A stretch of 64,000 nucleotides of DNA from Clusia tigrina (taxonomy: Eukaryota; Arthropoda; Insecta; Diptera; Clusiidae): positions 212,148,325-212,212,324 of the forward strand of contig OV050030.1 in assembly GCA_920105625.2 (NCBI GenBank). The letters run 5' to 3'. The notes under the pieces were generated by a model. The model saw only the letters and a list, made by a program, of their open reading frames with translations, was not told the origin of the DNA and ran no database searches. The stretch's first letter is position 1, and every line of letters begins with the position of its first letter. Positions 36,173 to 48,846 of this stretch are shown piece by piece. A program made the translations under genes and the position numbers.

Positions 36173-38457
36173 AATGGCCCTAACTTCTATGCGGTGCGTC
36201 CTACTCCTATCAAAGTTTGCAACGATCAAATGCTTGTAACTTGTTACTAGAGCGTCATAAAACCTTGAAATTTTGTGACAATAAACTACTCGTGCCTCTT
36301 TTCAATTAAAGTTTTCGCTCATTGCTATGCTACCCTTGAGTCCCAAACCAAACACTGATAAAACAATGGCCCTAAGTTCTGTACTTTGTGTCCTACACTT
36401 ATCAAAGTTTGCAACAATCAAAGGCTTGTAACTTTTTACTTGTGCGTCATAAAATCTTGAAATTTTGTGACAATAAAGTTCTCGAGCCTCTTATCAATTT
36501 AAGTTATCGCTCATAGCTATGCTACCCTCGAGTCCCAAAACAAACACTGATAAAACTTCAAATGGTCCTAACTTCTATACGGTGCGTCCTACACCAATCA
36601 AAGTTTGCAACAATCAAATGCTTGTAACTTTTTACTGGAGCGTCATAAAACCTTGAAATTTGGTGACAATAAAGTACTCGATCCTCTTATCAATTCAAGC
36701 TATCGCTCATAGCTATGCTACCCTTGAGACCCAAATCAAACACTGATAAAATTTCAAATGGCCCTAACTTCTATACGGTGCGTCCTATACCTATCAAAGT
36801 TTGCAACAATCAAATGCTTGTAACTTTTACTGGAGCTTAATAAAATCTTGAAATTTTGTGACAATAAAGTACTCGAGACTCTTATCAATTTAAGCTATCG
36901 CTCATAGCTATGCTACCCTTGAGTCCCAAATCAAACACTGATAAAACTTCAAATGGCCCTAACTTCTATACGGTGCGTCCTATACCTATCAAAGTTTGCA
37001 AGAATCAAATGCTTGTAACTTTTTACTGGAGCTTAATAAAATCTTGAAATTTTGTGACATTAAAGTACTCGAGCCTCTTGTCAATTTAAGCTTTCACTCA
37101 TAGCTATGCTACCCTTGAGTCCCAAATCAAACACTGATAAAACTTCAAATGGCCCCAACTTCTATACAGTGCGTCCTACACTTATCAAAGTTTGCCACAA
37201 TCAAATGCTTGCAACTTTTTATAAAATCTTGAAATTTTATGACAATAAAGTTCTCGAGCCTCTTATCAATTTAAGCTATCGCTCATAGCTATGCTACCCT
37301 TGAGTCCCAAATCAACCACTGATAAAATTTCAAATGGCCCTAACTTCTATACGGTGCATCCTATAACTATCAAAGTTTGCAACCATCAAATGCTTGTAAC
37401 TTTTTACTGGAGCGTCATAACACCTTGAAAGTTTGTGACAATAAAGTACTCGAGCCTCTTACCAATTTAAGCTATCGCTCATAGCTATGCTATCCTTGAG
37501 TCCCAAATCAAACACTGATAAAACAATGGCCGTAAATTCTGTACTTTGCGTCCTACACTTATCAAAGTTTGCAACAATCAAATGCTTGTAACTTTTTACT
37601 GGAGCGTCATAAAATCTTGAAATTCTGTGACAATAAAGTAATCGAGCCTCTTATCAATTTAAGCTATCGCTCATAGCTATGCTACCCTTGACTCCGAAAT
37701 GAAACACTGATAAAATTTCAAATGGCCCTAACATCTTTACGGTGCGTCCTACACCTATCAAACTTTGCAAGATTCAAATGCTTGTAACTTTTTACTGGAG
37801 CGTCATAAAATCTTGAAATTCTGTGACAATTAAGTACTCGAGCCTCTTATTAATTTAAGCTATCGCTCATAGATATGCTACCCTTGAGTTCCAAATCAAA
37901 CATTGATAAACCTTCAATTGGCCCTAGCTTCTATACAGTGCGTCCTACACCTATCAAAGTTTGCAACAATTAAATGCTTACAACTTTTTACTGGAGCGTC
38001 ATAAAATCTTGAAATTTGGTGACAATAAAGAACTCGAGCCTCTAATCAATTTAAGGTATCACTCATAGCTATGCTACCCTTGATTCCCAAATCAAACACT
38101 GATAAAATTTCAAATGGCCCTAACTTCTATACGGTGCGTCCTACACCTATCAAACTTTGCAACATTCAAATGCTTGTAACTTTTTACTGGAGCGTCATAA
38201 AATCTTGAAATTTTGTGACAATAAAGAACTCGAGCCTCTCGTCAATTTAAGCTATCGCTCATAGCTATGCTACCTTTGAGTCCCAAATCAAACACTGATA
38301 AAAATTCAAATGGCCCTAACTTCTATACGGTGCGTCCTACACTTATCAAACTTTTCAACATTCAAATGCTTGTAACTTCTTACTGGAGAATCATAAAATC
38401 TTCAAATTTTGTGACAATAAAGTACTCGTGCCTCTTTTCAATTAAAGTTGTCGCTCA
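33386..38457 (+). repeat. 26-monomer unit, 5,072 bp, copy 1
   Basis: Twenty-six monomers whose spacings sum to 5,072 bp (three of 192, two of 195, one of 197, one of 185, the rest 196). It consists of about 14 monomers of the 3,524-bp HOR, then a shortened repeat of its middle (36322-37100), then seven monomers of a new type (37101-38457). Confidence 0.93.
37101..38457 (+). repeat. Seven-monomer segment with 185-bp monomer, first occurrence
   Basis: This is where the right-half monomer families first appear: a 185-bp monomer (37101-37285, lacking 11 bp so that ctttttataaaatc joins directly), the gtcataacacc type (37429), actccgaaatg (37690), aaagaactcgagcctct (38027) and caaacttttcaac (38346). 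These types dominate from 43 kb to the end but are absent upstream. The copy at 42173-43529 is part of the 5,072-bp duplication. Confidence 0.85.
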
Positions 38458-41400
38458 TTGCTATGCTACCCTTGAGTCCCAAACCAAACACTGATAAAAC
38501 AATGGCCCTAAATTCTGTACTTTGTGTCCTACACTTATCAAAGTTTGCAACAATCAAATTCTTGCAAGTTTTTACTTGTGCGTCATAAAATCTTGAAATT
38601 TTGTGACAATAAAGTTGTCGAGCCTCTTATCAATTTAAGTTATCGCTCATAGCTATGCTACCCTCGAGTCCCAAAACAAACACTGATAAAACTTCAAATG
38701 GCCCTAACTTCTATACGGTGCGTCCTACACCAATCAAAGTTTGCAACAATCAAATGCTTGTAACTTTTTACTGGAGCGTCATAAAACCTTGAAATTTGGT
38801 GACAATAAAGTACTTTATCCTCTTATCAATTCAAGCTATCGCTCATAGCTATGCTACCCTTGAGACCCAAATCAAACACTGATAAAATTTCAAATGGCCC
38901 TAACTTCTATACGGTGCGTCCTATACCTATCAAAGTTTGCAACAATCAAGTGCTTGTAACTTTTACTGGAGCTTAATAAAATATTGATATTTTGTGACAA
39001 TATAGTACTCGAGCATCTTATCAATTTAAGCTAGCGCTCATAGCTATGCTACCCTTGAGTCCCAAATCAAACACTGATAAAACTTCAAATGGCCCTAACT
39101 TCTATACGGTGCGTCCTATACCTATCAAAGTTTGCAAGAATCAAATGCTTGTAACTTTTTACTGGAGCTTAATAAAATCTTGAAATTTTGTGATATTAAA
39201 GTACTCGAGCCTCTTGTCAATTTAAGCTATCGCTCATAGCTATGCTACCCTTGAGTCGCAAATCAGACACATCTAAACCTTCAAATGGCCCTAACTTCTA
39301 TACGGTGCGTCCTATACCTATCAAAGTTTGCAACAATCAAATGCTTGTAACTTTTTACTGGAGCATAATAAAATCTTGAAATTTTGTGACATTAAAGTAC
39401 TCGAGCGTCTTGTCAATTTAAGCTATCACTCATAGCTATGCTACCCTTGAGTCCCAAATCAAACACTGATAAAACTTCAAATGGCCCCAACTTCTATACA
39501 GTGCGTCCTACACTTATCAAAGTTTGCCACAATCAAATGCTTGCAACTTTTTACTGGAGCGTCATAAAACTTTGAAATTTTGTGACAATAAAGTACTCGA
39601 GCCTCTTATCAATTTAAGTTATCGCTCATAGCTATGCTACCCTTGAGTCCCAAATCAAACACTGCTAAAACTTCAAATGGCCCTAATTTCTATACGGTGC
39701 GTCCTATACCTATAAAAGTTTGCAAGAATCAAATGTTTGTAACATTTTACTGGAGCTTAATAAAATCTTGAAATTTTGTGACATTAAAGTACTCGAGCCT
39801 CTTGTCAATTTAAGCTATCGCTCATAGCTCTGTCACCCTTGAGTCCCAAATCAAACGCTGATAAAACTTCAAATGGCCCTAACTTCTATCCGGTGCGTCC
39901 TATACCTGTCAAAGTTGGCAACAATCAAATGCTTGTAACTTTTTACTGGAGCGTCATAAAGCCTGCAAATTTTGTAACAATAAAGTACTCGAGCCTCTTG
40001 TCAATTTAAGCCATCGCTCATAGCTATGCTACCCTTGAGTCCCAAATCAAACACTGATAAAACTTCAAATGGCCATTAACTTCTATACGGTGCGTCCCGC
40101 ACCTATAAAAGTTTGCAACAATCAAATTCTATCAAGTTTTTACTTGAGCATCAGAAAACCTTGAAATTTTGTGGCAATAAAGTATTCGGGCCTCTTATCA
40201 ATTTAAGCTATCGCTCATAGCTATGCTACCCTCGAGTCCCAAATCAAACACTGATAAAACGTCAAATGGCCCTAACTTCTATACGGTGCGTCCTAAACCT
40301 ATCACACTTTGCAACATTCAAATGCTTGTAACTTTTTACTGGAGCGTCATAAAACCTTGAAATTTTGTGACAATAAAGTACTCGTGCGTCTTTTCAATTA
40401 AAGTTGTCACTCATAGCTATGCTACCCTTGAGTCCCAAATCAAACACTGATAAAACTTCAAATGGCCCTAACTTCTATCCGGTGCGTCCTATACCTCTCA
40501 AAGTTGGCAACAATCAAATGCTTGTAACTTTTTACTGGAGCGTCATAAAACCTTGAAATTTTGTGACAATAAAGTACTCGAGCCTCTTATCAATTTAAGC
40601 TATCGCTCATAGCTATGCTACCCTCGAGTCCCAAATCAAACACTGATAAAACGTCAAATGGCCCTAACTTCTATACGGTGCGTCCTACACCTATCAAACT
40701 TTGCAACATTCAAATGCTTGTAAGTTTTTACTTGTGCGTCATAAAACCTTGAAATTTTGTGACAATAAAGTACTCGAGCCTCTTATCAATTCAAGCTATC
40801 GCTCATAGCTATGCTACTCTTTAGTCCCAAATCAAACACTGATAAAATTTGAAATGGCCCTAACTTCTATACGGTGCGTTCTTTATCTATCAAAGTTTGC
40901 AAGAATCAAATGCTTGTAACTTTTTACTGGAGCTTACTAAAATCTTGAAATTTTGTGACAATAAAGTACTCGAGCCTCTTATCAATTCAAGCTATTGCTC
41001 ATAGCTATGCTACTCTTGAGTCCCAAATCCAACACTGATAAAACTTCAAATGGCCCTAACTTCTATACGGTGCGTCCCACACCTATAAAAGTTTGCAACA
41101 ATCAAATTCTTGCAAGTTTTTACTTGTGCGTCATAAAACCTTGGAATTTTGTGGCAATAAAGTACTCGAGCCTCATATCAATTTAAGCTATCGCTCATAG
41201 CTATGCAACCCTCGAGTCCCAAATCAAACACTGATAAAACGTCAAATGGCCCTAACTTCTATACGGTGCGTCCTACTCCTATCAAAGTTTGCAACATTCA
41301 AATGCTTGTAACTTTTTACTGGAGCGTCTTAAAATCTTGAAATTTTGTGACAATAAAGTACTCGTGCCTCTTGTCAATTAAAGTTGTCGCTCATTGCTAT

Positions 41401-43529
41401 GCTACCCTTGAGTCCCAAACCAAACACTGATAAAACAATGGCCCTAAGTTCTGTACTTTGTGTCCTACACTTATCAAAGTTTGCAACAATCAAAGGCTTG
41501 TAACTTTTTACTTGTGCGTCATAAAATCTTGAAATTTTGTGACAATAAAGTTCTCGAGCCTCTTATCAATTTAAGTTATCGCTCATAGCTATGCTACCCT
41601 CGAGTCCCAAAACAAACACTGATAAAACTTCAAATGGTCCTAACTTCTATACGGTGCGTCCTACACCAATCAAAGTTTGCAACAATCAAATGCTTGTAAC
41701 TTTTTACTGGAGCGTCATAAAACCTTGAAATTTGGTGACAATAAAGTACTCGATCCTCTTATCAATTCAAGCTATCGCTCATAGCTATGCTTCCCTTGAG
41801 ACCCAAATCAAACACTGATAAAATTTCAAATGGCCCTAACTTCTATACGGTGCGTGCAATACCTATCAAAGTTTGCAACATTCAAATGCTTGTAACTTTT
41901 ACTGGAGCTTAATAAAATCTTGAAATTTTGTGACAATAAAGTACTCGAGACTCTTATCAATTTAAGCTATCGCTCATAGCTATGCTACCCTTGAGTCCCA
42001 AATCAAACACTGATAAAACTTCAAATGGCCCTAACTTCTATACGGTGCGTCCTATACCTATCAAAGTTTGCAACAATCAAATGCTTGTAACTTTTTACTG
42101 GAGCTTAATAAAATCTTGAAATTTTGTGACATTAAAGTACTCGAGCCTCTTGTCAATTTAAGCTTTCACTCATAGCTATGCTACCCTTGAGTCCCAAATC
42201 AAACACTGATAAAACTTCAAATGGCCCCAACTTCTATACAGTGCGTCCTACACTTATCAAAGTTTGCCACAATCAAATGCTTGCAACTTTTTATAAAATC
42301 TTGAAATTTTATGACAATAAAGTTCTCGAGCCTCTTATCAATTTAAGCTATCGCTCATAGCTATGCTACCCTTGAGTCCCAAATCAACCACTGATAAAAT
42401 TTCAAATGGCCCTAACTTCTATACGGTGCATCCTATAACTATCAAAGTTTGCAACCATCAAATGCTTGTAACTTTTTACTGGAGCGTCATAACACCTTGA
42501 AAGTTTGTGACAATAAAGTACTCGAGCCTCTTACCAATTTAAGCTATCGCTCATAGCTATGCTATCCTTGAGTCCCAAATCAAACACTGATAAAACAATG
42601 GCCGTAAATTCTGTACTTTGCGTCCTACACTTATCAAAGTTTGCAACAATCAAATGCTTGTAACTTTTTACTGGAGCGTCATAAAATCTTGAAATTCTGT
42701 GACAATAAAGTAATCGAGCCTCTTATCAATTTAAGCTATCGCTCATAGCTATGCTACCCTTGACTCCGAAATGAAACACTGATAAAATTTCAAATGGCCC
42801 TAACATCTTTACGGTGCGTCCTACACCTATCAAACTTTGCAAGATTCAAATGCTTGTAACTTTTTACTGGAGCGTCATAAAATCTTGAAATTCTGTGACA
42901 ATTAAGTACTCGAGCCTCTTATTAATTTAAGCTATCGCTCATAGATATGCTACCCTTGAGTTCCAAATCAAACATTGATAAACCTTCAATTGGCCCTAGC
43001 TTCTATACAGTGCGTCCTACACCTATCAAAGTTTGCAACAATTAAATGCTTACAACTTTTTACTGGAGCGTCATAAAATCTTGAAATTTGGTGACAATAA
43101 AGAACTCGAGCCTCTAATCAATTTAAGGTATCACTCATAGCTATGCTACCCTTGATTCCCAAATCAAACACTGATAAAATTTCAAATGGCCCTAACTTCT
43201 ATACGGTGCGTCCTACACCTATCAAACTTTGCAACATTCAAATGCTTGTAACTTTTTACTGGAGCGTCATAAAATCTTGAAATTTTGTGACAATAAAGAA
43301 CTCGAGCCTCTCGTCAATTTAAGCTATCGCTCATAGCTATGCTACCTTTGAGTCCCAAATCAAACACTGATAAAAATTCAAATGGCCCTAACTTCTATAC
43401 GGTGCGTCCTACACTTATCAAACTTTTCAACATTCAAATGCTTGTAACTTCTTACTGGAGAATCATAAAATCTTCAAATTTTGTGACAATAAAGTACTAG
43501 AGCCTCTTGTAAATGTAAGCTATCGCTCA
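38458..43529 (+). repeat. 26-monomer unit, 5,072 bp, copy 2
   Basis: It repeats 33386-38457 at a constant offset of 5,072 bp with no net indel. Small differences include aatattgatattttg and aatatagtac near 38984-39004, agcctgcaaattttg near 39960, gcgtcttaaaatc near 41326, gcttccc near 41788 and ggtgcgtgcaatacc near 41850. After about 43497 the following monomer is of the gtactagagcctcttgtaaatg type, ending the match. Confidence 0.93.
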
Positions 43530-44501
43530 TAGCTATGCTACCCTTGAGTCCCAAATCAACCACTGGTAAAATTTCAAATGGCCCTAACTTCTATACGGTG
43601 CGTCCTATACCTATCAAAGTTTGCAACCATCAAATGCTTGTAACTTTTTACTGGAGAGTCATAACACCTTGAAATTTTGTGACAATAAAGTACTCGAGCA
43701 TCTTACCAATTTAATCTATTGCTCATAGCTATGCTATCCTTGAGTCCCAAATCAAACACTGATAAAACAATGGCCCTAAATTCTGTACTTTGCGTCCTAC
43801 ACTTATCAAAGTTTGCAACAATCAAATGCTTGTAACTTTTTACTGGAGCGTCATAAAATCTTGAAATTCTGTGACAATAAAGTACTCGAGCCTCTTATCA
43901 ATTTAAGCTATCGCTCATAGCTATGCTACCCTTGAGTTCCAAATCAAACATTGATAAACCTTCAATTGGCCCTAACTTCTATACAGTGCGTCCTACACCT
44001 ATCAAAGTTTGCAACAATTAAATGCTTGCAACTTTTTACTGGAGCGTCATAAAATCTTGAAATTTTGTGACAAGAAAGTACTCGAGCATCTTACCAATTT
44101 AATCTATTGCTCATAGCTATGCTATCCTTGAGTCCCAAATCAAACACTGATAAAACAATGGCCCTAAATTCTGTACTTTGCGTCCTACACTTATCAAAGT
44201 TTGCAACAATCAAATGCTTGTAACTTTTTACTTGTGCGTCATAAAATCTTGAAATTTTGTGACAATAAAGTTCTCGGGCCTCTTATCAATTTAAGTTATC
44301 GCTCATAGCTATGCTACCCTCGAGTCCCAAAACAAACACTGATAAAACTTCAAATGGTCCTAACTTCTATACGGTGCGTCCTACACCAATCAAAGTTTGC
44401 AACAATCAAATGCTTGTAACTTTTTACTGGAGCGTCATAAAATCTTGAAATTTGGTGACAATAAAGAACTCGAGCCTCTAATCAATTTAAGGTATCGCTC
44501 A
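43138..44501 (+). repeat. 7-monomer repeat, copy 1 (1,364 bp)
   Basis: Anchors 43138, 43334, 43530, 43726, 43918, 44114 and 44306 correspond in order to 44502, 44698, 44894, 45090, 45282 and 45478, with one extra monomer (44306, cccaaaacaaac type) at the end. The start overlaps the tail of the preceding 26-mer, which supplied the first two monomers. Confidence 0.83.
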
Positions 44502-45669
44502 TAGCTATGCTACCCTTGATTCCCAAATCAAACACTGATAAAATTTCAAATGGCCCTAACTTCTATACGGTGCGTCCTACACCTATCAAACTTTGCAACA
44601 TTCAAATGCTTGTAACTTTTTACTGGAGCGTCATAAAATCTTGAAATTTTGTGACAATAAAGAACTCGAGCCTCTCGTCAATTTAAGCTATCGCTCATAG
44701 CTATGCTACCTTTGAGTCCCAAATCAAACACTGATAAAAATTCAAATGGCCCTAACTTCTATACGGTGCGTCCTACACTTATCAAACTTTTCAACATTCA
44801 AATGCTTGTAACTTCTTACTGGAGAGTCATAAAATCTTCAAATTTTGTGACAATAAAGTACTCGAGCCTCTTGTAAATGTAAGCTATCGCTCATAGCTAT
44901 GCTACCCTTGAGTCCCAAATCAACCACTGGTAAAATTTCAAATGGCCCTAACTTCTATACGGTGCGTCCTATACCTATCAAAGTTTGCAACCATCAAATG
45001 CTTGTAACTTTTTACTGGAGCGTCATAACACCTTGAAATTTTGTGACAATAAAGTACTCGAGCATCTTACCAATTTAAGCTATTGCTCATAGCTATGCTA
45101 TCCTTGAGTCCCAAATCAAACACTGATAAAACAATGGCCCTAAATTCTGTACTTTGCGTCCTACACTTATCAAAGTTTGCAACAATCAAATGCTTGTAAC
45201 TTTTTACTGGAGCGTCATAAAATCTTGAAATTCTGTGACAATAAAGTACTCGAGCCTCTTATCAATTTAAGCTATCGCTCATAGCTATGCTACCCTTGAG
45301 TTCCAAATCAAACATTGATAAACCTTCAATTGGCCCTAACTTCTATACAGTGCGTCCTACACCTATCAAAGTTTGCAACAATTAAATGCTTGCAACTTTT
45401 TACTGGAGCGTCATAAAATCTTGAAATTTTGTGACAATAAAGTACTCGAGCATCTTACCAATTTAAGCTATTGCTCATAGCTATGCTATCCTTGAGTCCC
45501 AAATCAAACACTGATAAAACAATGGCCCTAAATTCTGTACTTTGCGTCCTACACTTATCAAAGTTTGCAACAATCAAATGCTTGTAACTTTTTACTGGAG
45601 CGTCATAAAATCTTGAAATTTGGTGACAATAAAGAACTCGAGCCTCTAATCAATTTAAGTTATCGCTCA
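44502..45669 (+). repeat. 6-monomer repeat, copy 2 (1,168 bp)
   Basis: It has the same order as the previous unit (tacccttgattccc, tacctttgag with aaaaattc, cttgtaaatgtaag with aaccactgg, gctatccttgag 192-bp type, gagttccaaatc, second 192-bp type) but without the seventh monomer. Confidence 0.83.
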
Positions 45670-46704
45670 TAGCTATGCTACCCTTGAGTCCCAAATCAAA
45701 CACTGATAAAATTTCAAATGGCCCTAACTTCTATACGGTGCGCCCTACACCTATCAAACTTTGCAACATTCAAATGCTTGTAACTTTTTACTGGAGCGTC
45801 ATAAAATCTTGAAATTTTGTGACAATAAAGAACTCGAGCCTCTCGTCAATTTAAGCTATCGCTCATAGCTATGCTACCTTTGAGTCCCAAATCAAACACT
45901 GATAAAAATTCAAATGGCCCTAACTTCTATACGGTGCGTCCTACACCTATCAAACTTTTCAACATTCAAATGCTTGTAACTTTTTACTATAGAGTCAGAA
46001 AATCTTCAAATTTTGTGACAATAAAGTACTCGAGCCTCTTGTAAATGTGAGCTATCGCTCATAGCTATGCTTCCCTTGAGTCCCAAATCAACCACTGATA
46101 AAATTTCAAATGGCCCTAACTTCTATACGGTGCGTCCTATACCTATCAAAGTTTGCAACCATCAAATGCTTGTAACTTTTTACTGGAGCGTCATAACACC
46201 TTGAAATTTTGTGACAATAAAGTACTCGAGCCTCTTACCAATTTAAGCTATCGCTCATAGCTATGCTACCCTTGAGTCCCAAATCAAACACTGATAAAAC
46301 TTCAAATGGCCCTAACTTCTATACAATGCGTCCTATACCAATCAAAGTTTGCAACCATCAAATGCTTGTAACTTTTTACTGGAGCGTCATAACACCTTGA
46401 AATTTTGTGACAATAAAGTACTCGAGCCTCTTACCAATTTAAGCTATCGCTCATAGCTATGCTACCCTTGACTCCGAAATCAACACTGATAAAATTTCAA
46501 ATGGCCCTAACATCTTTACGGTGCGTCCTACACTTATCAAACTTTGCAACATTCAAATGCTTGTAACTTTTTACTGGAGCGTCATAACACCTTGAAATTT
46601 TGTGACAATAAAGTACTCGAGCCTCTTATCAATTTAAGCTATCGCTCATAGCTATGCTACCCTTGAGTCCCAAATAAAACACTGATAAAACTTCAAATGG
46701 CCCT
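45670..46704 (+). repeat. Partial third copy and gtcataacacc monomers
   Basis: The first three monomers (45670, 45866, 46062) repeat the start of the 6/7-mer. The rest (46258, 46454) are gtcataacacc-type monomers, one with the single-base deletion actccgaaatcaacactg (spacing 195 bp). The stretch leads into the 2,143-bp HOR. Confidence 0.78.
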
Positions 46705-48846
46705 AACTTCTATACAATGCGTCCTATACCTATCAAAGTTTGCAACCATCTAATGCTTGTAACTTTTTACTGGAGCGTCATAACACCTTGAAATTTTGTG
46801 ACAATAAAGTACTCGAGCCTCTTACCAATTTAAGCTATCGCTCATAGCTATGCTACCTTTGAGTCCCAAATCAAACACTGATAAAAATTCAAATGGCCCT
46901 AACTTCTATACGGTGCGTCCTACACTTATCAAACTTTTCAACATTCAAATGCTTGTAACTTCTTACTGGAGAGTCATAAAATCTTCAAATTTTGTGACAA
47001 TAAAGTACTCGGGCCTCTTGTAAATGTAAGCTATCGCTCATAGCTATGCTTCCCTTGAGTCCCAAATCAACCACTGGTAAAATTTCAAATGGCCCTGACT
47101 TCTATACGGTGCGTCCTATACCTATCAAAGTTTGCAACCATCAAATGCTTGTAACTTTTTACTGGAGCGTCATAACACCTTGAAATTTTGTGACAATAAA
47201 GTACTCGAGCCTCTTACCAATTTAGGCTATCGCTCATAGCTATGCTACCCTTGAGTCCCAAATCAAACACTGATAAAACTTCAAATGGCCCTAACTTCTA
47301 TACAATGCGTCCTACACTTATCAAAGTTTGCGACAATCAAATGGTTGCAATTTTTACAGGAGCGTCATAAAACCTAGAAATTTGGTGACAGTAAAGTAAT
47401 CGAGCCTCTTATCAATTTAAGCTATCGCTCATAGCTATGCTACCCTTGACTCCGAAATCAACACTGATAAAATTTCAAATGGCCCTAACATCTTTACGGT
47501 GCGCCCTACACTTATCAAACTTTGCAACATTCAAATGCTTGTAACTTTTTACTGGAGCGTCATAACACCTTGAAATTTTGTGACAATAAAGTACTCGAGC
47601 CTCTTACCAATTTAAGCTATCTCTCATAGCTATGCTATCCTTGAGTCCCAAATCAACCACTGATAAAACAATGGCCCTATATTCTGTAATTTGCGTCCTA
47701 CACTTATCAAATTTTGCAACAATCAAATGCTTGTAACTTTTTACTGGAGCGTCATAAAATCTTGAAATTATGTGACAATAAAGTACTCGAGCCTCTTATC
47801 AATTTAAGCTATCGCTCATAGCTATGCTACCCTTGAGTTCCAAATCAAACATTGATAAACCTTCAATTGGCCCTAACTTCTATACAGTGCGTCCTACACC
47901 TATCAAAGTTTGCAACAATTAAATGCTTGCAACTTTTTACTGGAGCGTCATAAAACCTAAAAATTTGGTGACAATAAAGTACTCGTGCCTCTTTTCAATT
48001 AAAGTTGTCGCTCATTGCTATACTACCCTTGAGTCCCAAACCAAACACTGATAAAACAATGGCCCTAAATTCTGTACTTTGTGTCCTACACTTATCAAAG
48101 TTTGCAACAATCAAAGGCTTGTAACTTTTTACTTGTGCGTCATAAAATCTTGAAATTTTGTGACAATAAAGTTCTCGAGTCTCTTATCAATTTAAGTTAT
48201 CGCTCATAGCTATGCTACCCTCGAGTCCCAAAACAAACACTGATAAAACTTCAAATGGCCCTAACTTCTATACGGTGCGTCCTACACCAATCAAAATTTG
48301 CAACAATCAAATGCTTGTAACTTTTTACTGGAGCGTCATAAAACCTTGAAATTTGGTGACAATAAAGTACTCGATCCTCTTATCAATTCAAGCTATCGCT
48401 CATAGCCATGCTACCCTTGAGACCCAAATCAAACACTGATAAAATTTCAAATGGCCCTAACTTCTATACGGTGTGTCCTATACCTATCAAAGTTTGCAAC
48501 AATCAAATGCTTGTAACTTTTTACTGGAGCGTCATAACACCTTGAAATTTTGTGACAATAAAGTACTCGAGCCTCTTACCAATTTAAGCTATCGCTCATA
48601 GCTATGCTATCCTTGAGTCCCAAATCAACCATTGATAAAACAATGGCCTTATATTCTGTATTTTGCGTCCTACACTTATCAAAGTTTGCAACAATCAAAT
48701 GCTTTGAACTTTTTACTGGAGCGTCATAAAATCTTGAAATTATGTGACAATAAAGTACTCGAGCCTCTTATAAATTTAAGCTATCGCTCATAGCTATGCT
48801 ACCCTTGAGTTCCAAATCAAACATTGATAAACCTTCAATTGGCCCT
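46705..48846 (+). repeat. 11-monomer HOR, about 2,143 bp, copy 1
   Basis: Eleven monomers summing to 2,142 bp between anchors 46845 and 48987. One base is missing relative to copy 2 in gcaatttttacagg (near 47348). Diagnostic are aaccatctaatgc (46743), gcttccc (47047), gacagtaaagtaatcg (47387), aattatgtgac (47766) and catagccatgc (48403). Confidence 0.92.
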
